The position numbers and the translations under genes were made by a program. Under the pieces are notes generated by a model, which saw nothing but the letters and a program-made list of their open reading frames with translations, was not told the origin of the DNA and did no database searches. From an uncultured Bacteroidales bacterium (GTDB lineage: Bacteria > Bacteroidota > Bacteroidia > Bacteroidales > F082), in assembly GCA_937926515.1 (NCBI GenBank), contig CALAZZ010000179.1, positions 1-6,630 on the forward strand: a DNA stretch of 6,630 nt, written 5' to 3'. How positions within the stretch are numbered: the stretch's first letter is position 1; the number at the start of each line of letters is the position of its first letter. Shown here piece after piece: positions 1-4,150 of the stretch.

Positions 1-123
1 GGAAAAAATTGAAGCTTGAGCTTCGGATCTTTTCTATTGAAAAACTGACATAATCTTTCCGTATGCCAGCGTTTTTGCTGCTGCCCTTTGTGTAATAGCT
101 TAACGCTATAGTCACTAGAAAAT
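1..123. other. Non-coding left edge, no gene recognised
   Basis: No convincing reading frame is present in this AT-rich stretch. It contains a short perfect inverted repeat at 11-24 (GAAGC, loop TTGA, GCTTC), followed by GGATCTTTT. This could be a weak terminator of a gene lying to the left, but the stem is only five pairs and the T-run is short. One CTTTGTG heptamer lies at 86-92, followed by a small TAGC/GCTA inverted repeat at 95-107. The stretch appears to be the outer part of the repeat region that continues to position 347. Confidence 0.4.
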
Positions 124-185
124 CCTTTGTGCTCCTTTGTGCCACTTCGGCTTTGCTCAGCGCATTGCTTAGTGGGACAAAAAAA
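124..185 (+). repeat. CTTTGTG repeat module A, copy 1, with REP-like insert
   Basis: The stretch starts with CCTTTGTGCTCCTTTGTG (124-141) and ends with GTGGGACAAAAAAA (172-185). Both blocks recur exactly at 6562-6579 and 6585-6598, so this is a genuine dispersed repeat. Here the blocks are 30 bases apart, against 5 bases in the other copy. The extra bases (about 142-171) contain CACTTCGGCTTTGCTCAGCG, which resembles the CACTTCGACAAGCTCAG type of bacterial REP sequence known to me from other Bacteroidota genomes. A reading frame through this region (129-389) is only a translation of repeat DNA and is not called as a gene. Confidence 0.75.
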
Positions 186-189
186 GGGC

Positions 190-229
190 TGGGAATATTT
201 CAGGAACTTGATTTAAATATCATTTCCCA
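190..229 (+). other. Imperfect hairpin of unknown role
   Basis: TGGGAATATTT (190-200) can pair with AAATA (215-219) and TTCCCA (224-229), giving eleven pairs with a four-base bulge (TCAT) and a 14-base loop. No T-run follows, so it is not a standard intrinsic terminator. It lies between repeat module A and repeat module B, in sequence that has no counterpart between the modules at the right end of the window. It may be a separate small insertion or another palindromic repeat. Confidence 0.35.
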
Positions 230-261
230 CAAAACCCAAGCCAGGATAAACAACATAATTA

Positions 262-347
262 AAAAAAACCCTTTGTGCACCGCTGTAACTCCTTTGTGGA
301 ACCTTTGTGTAACAACCCCTCAAGACTATACCATAGAAGACACAAAG
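262..347 (+). repeat. CTTTGTG repeat module B, copy 1, with inverted-repeat end
   Basis: Three CTTTGTG heptamers (271-277, 292-298, 303-309) lead into a palindromic element with arms CTTTGTGT (303-310) and ACACAAAG (340-347), a perfect 8-base inverted repeat around a 29-base spacer. The 25-base core at 311-335, ending CTATACCATA, matches the core at 1914-1938 in 19 positions and is also related to 1683-1707. The element ends 25 bases before the -7 box of the downstream ATPase gene, so it could affect that gene's transcription or insulate it from read-through. Mobility by a REP-type mechanism is possible but not shown. Confidence 0.7.
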
Positions 348-372
348 AAAGGAATTTTAAATAAAAAAGGTG

Positions 373-380
373 TATATTTG
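373..380 (+). promoter_or_regulatory. Bacteroidota-type -7 box (TATATTTG) for the ATPase gene
   Basis: TATATTTG is an exact match to the TAnnTTTG -7 consensus of the primary sigma factor in Bacteroidota. A clear TTTG -33 box is not seen at the usual spacing; only a T-run at 355-358 lies upstream, somewhat too close. Transcription would start near 386-390, leaving a leader of about 35 bases before the ATG at 424. This position rules out the longer GTG-initiated version of the frame beginning at 370. Confidence 0.5.
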
Positions 381-423
381 CATTCATAATTCAAATTTGT
401 ACCATTATTTGGCATTCCTTTTT

Positions 424-1605
424 ATGATTGAAAGAACACTACAAAAAGAAATCCTTAGGCTGGCTTCCAAATTTCCAGTTGTATCGGTAACCGGCCCAAG
501 ACAATCAGGAAAAACTACCCTGATCAGGCATACATTTCCTGATTACACCTATACTTCACTTGAAGATCCTGACATCAGGCTATTTGCCGAAACAGATCCC
601 CGTGGCTTCCTTTCAGCTGATAAACCTATGGTGATTGACGAAATACAACGCGTGCCTCAATTGTTTTCCTATTTACAAACCATCACAGACCAACAAAAAT
701 CCAATGGTCAGTTCATTATTTCAGGATCACAGAGTTTTTTATTGAACGAGCGTATTTCACAATCACTTGCCGGCAGGGTGGCTATTTTACATTTGTTGCC
801 TTTATCATATAATGAATTAAAGCGTTATGGCATAGTTTTCTCAAGCCATAACGACCTTATCTTTAAGGGTTTTTTTCCGCGTGTGTACGACCATGATATA
901 GCAGCTTCTGATTTCTATCCCAGTTATATTCAAACCTATGTTGAACGTGATGTACGCCTGTTGCAGCAGATTCAAAACCTGAGCCAGTTTATTCGCTTCA
1001 TGAAATTATGTGCTGGCCGCACAGGACAATTACTGAATCTTTCATCACTTGCAAATGATGCCGGAGTAAGTGTTAATACGGCAAAAGCATGGATCTCAGT
1101 TCTTGAAGCTAGCTTTGTGGTGTTTTTGTTGCAACCTCATTATGAAAACTTCAATAAAAGACTGGTTAAAATGCCAAAACTGTATTTCCACGATACAGGT
1201 CTTGCCTGCGCTTTATTAGACCTGCAATCATCCGCACAACTGCAAACCCATTATCTGGTGGGGGGCCTGTTTGAAAATTTTATCATTTCAGAACTATTAA
1301 AAACAAGGTATAACAGCGGACAAAGAAGCAACTGCTACTTCTGGCGCGACCACAAAGGCAAGGAAATCGACTGTGTTCTGGATTTTGGACAACTACTAAA
1401 GCCAATCGAAATCAAAGCCACAACCACCTTTACTGAGAACCTCTTTAACAATATTAATTATTGGAACAAACTTTCCGGCAATTTACCCGAGCATGCCAGT
1501 GTGATCTATGGTGGCGATAAAAGTTTTGTTACAAAGCATGGACAGCTCCTTTCGTGGCGGGAAATGGGTGCGATGGCTGCATCATCAAATGTGATGAATG
1601 TGTAA
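424..1605 (+). CDS. AAA+ ATPase of the DUF4143 family
   Basis: A 393-residue protein of near-usual length for the family. Residues 1-160 form the ATPase: Walker A GPRQSGKT (24-31), Walker B VIDEIQ (70-75), a sensor-like strand FIISGSQ (97-103), and an SLAGR segment (114-118) that may carry the arginine finger. Residues 203-236 resemble a winged helix-turn-helix. The C-terminal DUF4143 region has E290, D316 and IEIK (328-331), the layout of a PD-(D/E)XK nuclease-like fold. No signal peptide or membrane segment is visible, so it should be cytoplasmic. The ATG at 424 gives the family's typical start MIERTLQKEI; the upstream GTG at 370 would overlap the promoter. These stand-alone ATPases are common and often multicopy in Bacteroidota; their role is not established, and nuclease activity is inference. 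The gene is monocistronic and convergent with the glycosyltransferase genes. Sampled lines are about 35-45% GC, lower than most of those sampled on the opposite strand. Confidence 0.9.
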   Translation: MIERTLQKEILRLASKFPVVSVTGPRQSGKTTLIRHTFPDYTYTSLEDPDIRLFAETDPRGFLSADKPMVIDEIQRVPQLFSYLQTITDQQKSNGQFIISGSQSFLLNERISQSLAGRVAILHLLPLSYNELKRYGIVFSSHNDLIFKGFFPRVYDHDIAASDFYPSYIQTYVERDVRLLQQIQNLSQFIRFMKLCAGRTGQLLNLSSLANDAGVSVNTAKAWISVLEASFVVFLLQPHYENFNKRLVKMPKLYFHDTGLACALLDLQSSAQLQTHYLVGGLFENFIISELLKTRYNSGQRSNCYFWRDHKGKEIDCVLDFGQLLKPIEIKATTTFTENLFNNINYWNKLSGNLPEHASVIYGGDKSFVTKHGQLLSWREMGAMAASSNVMNV

Positions 1606-1660
1606 GAACTGTTCAAGACTTTGCCGCAAAAAAGTAAAAAACACTGTATGAACCACTATG

Positions 1661-1739
1661 CCTCCTCTGTGGCATTTTGTGCAACAACTTCTCCAGGCTA
1701 TGGCACAAACAACAAAAAGTAGACACAAAAGACACAGTG
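1661..1739 (+). repeat. Repeat module B, copy 2 (palindromic)
   Basis: CCTCCTCTGTGG leads into an inverted repeat with inner arms TTTTGTG (1675-1681) and CACAAAA (1724-1730) and outer arms CTGTG (1667-1671) and CACAG (1733-1737). The core at 1683-1707 matches the core of copy 3 (1914-1938) at 20 of 25 positions, including CAACTTCTCC. The TCCTCTGT start also matches the last bases of the window (6623-6630), which suggests the right-hand array continues into the same module. It lies 55 bases beyond the ATPase stop and could act as a terminator or a repeat-element boundary. Confidence 0.65.
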
Positions 1740-1773
1740 AGAATAACCATAGCGGAATTATAGGCAAGGTGAT

Positions 1774-1887
1774 CGAGCGGCTCGCACTGCGATGCCCTGA
1801 GCACTTGTGGTGAGCCTGTCGTATCAAGCCGAAGGGAGCGATAGCCGAGGTGAGTCGAGAGCACCGTTCAATGCCGAGAGCACCGTC
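1774..1887. repeat. GC-rich REP-like block
   Basis: Base composition rises sharply here against the surrounding AT-rich DNA. The block starts with an 11-base palindrome, CGAGC-G-GCTCG (1774-1784). It continues with CCCTGAGCACTTGTGGTGAG (1795-1814) and CAAGCCGAAGGG (1825-1836), pieces that resemble the TGAGCTTGTCGAAGGG-type REP sequences found in many bacterial genomes, here with interruptions. It ends with a direct repeat, CGAGAGCACCGT at 1856-1867 and again at 1875-1886. I read it as a degenerate REP or BIME cluster; the family assignment is from memory of similar sequences and needs comparison with the rest of the genome. Confidence 0.5.
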
Positions 1888-1893
1888 CCAAGC

Positions 1894-1951
1894 CTTCTTA
1901 TGAAACTTTGTGTCACAACTTCTCCGGGCTATACCATAAAAAACAAAGAAG
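1894..1951 (+). repeat. Repeat module B, copy 3 (palindromic), possible bidirectional terminator
   Basis: Arms CTTTGT (1906-1911) and ACAAAG (1943-1948) enclose a core at 1914-1938 nearly the same as in copies 1 and 2; a second possible pairing is CTTCTT (1894-1899) with AAGAAG (1946-1951). It lies 18 bases past the stop codon of the GT4 gene. Its position between converging genes fits a transcription terminator, but the stem is short, the spacer long, and there is no long T-run, so termination is only a possibility. Confidence 0.6.
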
Positions 1952-1969
1952 ACTTAATAGAGGCAGGAA

Positions 1970-3127
1970 TCATTTTCGCAACAAACGGCTGAAATGATCA
2001 AGGTAAAGCTGTGCAATATTCCTCCAGCTGTTTTTACTTCTGAAACTATGTAGGAAAGCATCAGCTAATACATCGTCCATTTTGCCTTTATTGTAAAAAA
2101 GCCTGATCTCTTCCACGATGCCATCAACATCTCCATAATTAACAATTTTACCATTGACCCCCTCGGTGATCATCTCGCTGTAACCGCTGGCAGGGCTGGC
2201 GATAAGGTAAACGCCACAGCTTAATGCCTCCAGCGCAGCCACACTCATCCCCTCATTAAGCGAGGGTGCTACCATAATATGAGCCGACTGGTATTCCTGT
2301 ACCATCTTCTCGGCTGAAAGCCTCCCCAAAAAATGTACCTTCGTTCCCAGATTATTCCTTAAAACAAACCTTTCGAGACGAGGTCGTAATTTTCCATCGC
2401 CAATAAAACGGGCTTCGAAGTCAATAGGACTGCCTTTCAATGACCTGATCGCTTTAAGAAAAGTCATCGGGTCTTTTTGCAGTACCATGCGGCCCACAAA
2501 CAGAATGCGCAATTTTTTTGGCCGTTTTGTGTAATCATGGATAAAATGTTCAGCGCTGATGCCATTTGGTACAATATGATTCTTCTGCGAATGCTTTTTT
2601 CCCACGAAGCGATCAATATTTTCCTTCATCATGCGGGTTTGAACAAAAGTAGCCGATGACAGCCGGCAGATTTGCTTCAACCAGCAATAAGACGCTGCAT
2701 GAAGCAGTAACATCTTACGCGCATGTACCCATGGAATCTCATGGCCATGCGACACCACTATGTATTGTAAAGCATACTTTTTCTTTAACCAGCGTGCCAC
2801 CTCTCCCCCAGGCAGGACAAAATGAGCCATACATAAATCAAAATCAATCGTATCAACATGCTGGCGGAAGTACTTTTTCGTGGAGGAGATCCATGATAGC
2901 ATCTCCAGCGGATTGGACTCATGTAAATGCCTGCGCCTGGAGGGCAGCCGTACCAGGTTGAGGTTTTCGCTGTTATGCAATTCCATCGAAACTGTTCCGG
3001 GCAATGAAGCGGTAATCACGGTGACCTGATGGCCTTGTGATGCCATTGTTTCCGATAAATTTTTACAAATAATTCCTCCCCCACTGCCCACCGGAGGGTA
3101 CTCATATGAAAGGACAAGGATTTTCAT
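1970..3127 (-). CDS. GT4-family glycosyltransferase (GT-B fold)
   Basis: A 385-residue soluble enzyme predicted to transfer a sugar from an activated donor, with retention of configuration, to a lipid-linked or glycan acceptor in the cytoplasm. The N-terminal half starts MKILVLSYEYPP and carries the glycine-rich loop GSGGG (14-18) and SHGHEIPW (126-133). The C-terminal half starts near ILFVGR (208-213), has K218 downstream, and holds the family's E-x7-E donor motif, E292-GMSVAAL-E300. No membrane helix is seen. The ATG overlaps the stop of the GT2 gene by one base (TGATG), so translation is probably coupled and the start is secure. It is the last gene of the cluster and ends in AT-rich repeat DNA. 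Donor and acceptor cannot be read from the sequence; GT4 includes mannosyl-, glucosyl- and N-acetylhexosaminyl-transferases among others. Confidence 0.92.
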   Translation of the reverse strand: MKILVLSYEYPPVGSGGGIICKNLSETMASQGHQVTVITASLPGTVSMELHNSENLNLVRLPSRRRHLHESNPLEMLSWISSTKKYFRQHVDTIDFDLCMAHFVLPGGEVARWLKKKYALQYIVVSHGHEIPWVHARKMLLLHAASYCWLKQICRLSSATFVQTRMMKENIDRFVGKKHSQKNHIVPNGISAEHFIHDYTKRPKKLRILFVGRMVLQKDPMTFLKAIRSLKGSPIDFEARFIGDGKLRPRLERFVLRNNLGTKVHFLGRLSAEKMVQEYQSAHIMVAPSLNEGMSVAALEALSCGVYLIASPASGYSEMITEGVNGKIVNYGDVDGIVEEIRLFYNKGKMDDVLADAFLHSFRSKNSWRNIAQLYLDHFSRLLRK

Positions 3128-4053
3128 CAGTTGAGGTTGCCTTTTTCACGTACCAGGTAAATAGGCCTGTTTTTCACCTCATTGTATATCTTTCCTATAT
3201 ACTCTCCAAGTATCCAGATCAAAACAAACAGGAACCCGGTAAAGATGAAAGTAACGACACCAAGCCATTTATGTAACTCATAATACACATCATTGATGAG
3301 GATATCCAGGGTGATGTATATGAGAAACAAAAATCCCAGCAGGATCACCCCTATACCCAGAATAAGACCAAGGCGCAATGGCAAAAGGGAAAAGTTTAAT
3401 ATCCCATGCATGCCCAGCCGTACCATCTTAAGGAGGCTAAAACCTGTTTCGCCACTTATGCGGTTTGGCCGGTCGTAATCAATGATACAGTGGGTGTAGC
3501 CCATCCAAAAAATGATCCCCCTGAGGTAGCGTGTTTTTTCCTTGAGCAGCCTCAACTCGTCTGCAACCTTTTTATCGATGAGCCTGAACTCGCCCACATC
3601 ACCGGGGAACTTGTACTCGGAAAACCTGTTCAGCAGTTTATAGTAAAGTTTGGCAGTGATCCGTTTAAAAAATCCTTCGTGCCGATGTTTGCGTCGCATA
3701 AGCACAATATCACGCCCCTCCTGCCAGGCTTGTATCATCTCGGGGATCAGTTCGGGTGGATCCTGTAGATCGGCATCCATGGTGATAATGGCATCACCCT
3801 CAGCATGATCAAGACCTGCGGTAATGGCAGCCTGCTGTCCGAAATTTCTGCTCAGGCTGATATATTTTATTCGCTTATCCTGCGCTGCCAGGCTGCGAAT
3901 CACCTGCAGCGATTGATCCGTGCTTCCATCATTCACAAAAATGATCTCGATTGTGTGTGCCAATGGCCCGGATGCCTTCCTGATGGCATCAACCAACAAA
4001 GGAATATTCTCCTCCTCATTAAAGACCGGTACCACAATAGAAACCACAGCCAT
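3127..4053 (-). CDS. GT2 polyprenyl-phosphate glycosyltransferase (DPM1/GtrB-like)
   Basis: A 308-residue enzyme expected to move a sugar from a nucleotide donor to a polyprenyl phosphate at the inner face of the cytoplasmic membrane, producing a lipid-linked monosaccharide. The GT-A domain starts VSIVVPVFNEEENI (4-17), followed by the donor-binding FVNDGSTD (39-46), SRNFGQQAAITAGLDHAEGD (68-87), the metal-binding DAD (93-95) with LQDPPEL, and GEFRLID (154-160). PNRISGETGFSLLKM (196-210) matches the conserved region before the membrane part. Two hydrophobic helices follow (about 226-250 and 264-285), as in GtrB/ArnC-type proteins, with a basic C-terminus. Length is typical. It lies 97 bases downstream of the TMTC-like gene and is coupled to the GT4 gene. 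The sugar is unknown. The layout strongly suggests that it supplies the donor for the neighbouring GT-C enzyme, by analogy with DPM1 and the O-mannosyltransferases. Confidence 0.93.
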   Translation of the reverse strand: MAVVSIVVPVFNEEENIPLLVDAIRKASGPLAHTIEIIFVNDGSTDQSLQVIRSLAAQDKRIKYISLSRNFGQQAAITAGLDHAEGDAIITMDADLQDPPELIPEMIQAWQEGRDIVLMRRKHRHEGFFKRITAKLYYKLLNRFSEYKFPGDVGEFRLIDKKVADELRLLKEKTRYLRGIIFWMGYTHCIIDYDRPNRISGETGFSLLKMVRLGMHGILNFSLLPLRLGLILGIGVILLGFLFLIYITLDILINDVYYELHKWLGVVTFIFTGFLFVLIWILGEYIGKIYNEVKNRPIYLVREKGNLN

Positions 4054-4070
4054 AATTGTTTTTTGAAATG

Positions 4071-4078
4071 TAAAATTA
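4071..4078 (-). promoter_or_regulatory. Possible -7 box ahead of the GT2 gene
   Basis: On the minus strand TAATTTTA lies 17 bases before the ATG, right after a run of seven T (4086-4080). It matches TAnnTTTG in all but the last base. No TTTG -33 box is seen at the usual distance and the leader would be very short. The 97-base gap after the upstream gene leaves room for an internal promoter, but read-through from the TMTC-like gene is equally possible. Confidence 0.25.
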
Positions 4079-4150
4079 GAAAAAAAGCTGAGCCCTATCG
4101 CATGAACATTTCAAGCAGGCGCATTTTAACCAAGCAAAAGCATGCCAGAA

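Larger units (their letters stand above)
1606..1969. other. Convergent intergenic region filled with repeats
   Basis: This 364-base stretch separates the 3' ends of the ATPase gene (+) and the GT4 gene (-). It has no supportable gene. The short frames crossing it are low-complexity translations of repeat DNA. It contains two copies of the CTTTGTG inverted-repeat element (1661-1739 and 1894-1951) with a GC-rich REP-like block between them (1774-1887). No classic stem plus T-run terminator is visible for either gene, so the inverted repeats themselves are the best candidates for ending transcription from both sides. Confidence 0.65.

Noticed and set aside
86..347. CRISPR array
   Set aside because: The CTTTGTG units are 7-18 bases, irregularly spaced and partly overlapping; there is no constant repeat of 24-40 bases with regular unique spacers and no cas gene.
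129..389. 86-residue frame on the plus strand
   Set aside because: It runs through CTTTGTG repeats and across the -7 box of the ATPase gene; the protein has no recognisable feature and reflects repeat DNA.
370..423. GTG-initiated N-terminal extension of the ATPase (18 residues)
   Set aside because: It overlaps the TATATTTG box at 373-380, and the ATG at 424 gives the typical family start.
1585..1992. Small frames on both strands in the convergent gap (61-83 residues)
   Set aside because: They overlap each other and the repeats, show no family features, and two of them run into neighbouring genes.
4054..4150. Intrinsic terminator between the TMTC-like and GT2 genes
   Set aside because: There is a run of seven T on the minus strand, but no stable stem directly before it.
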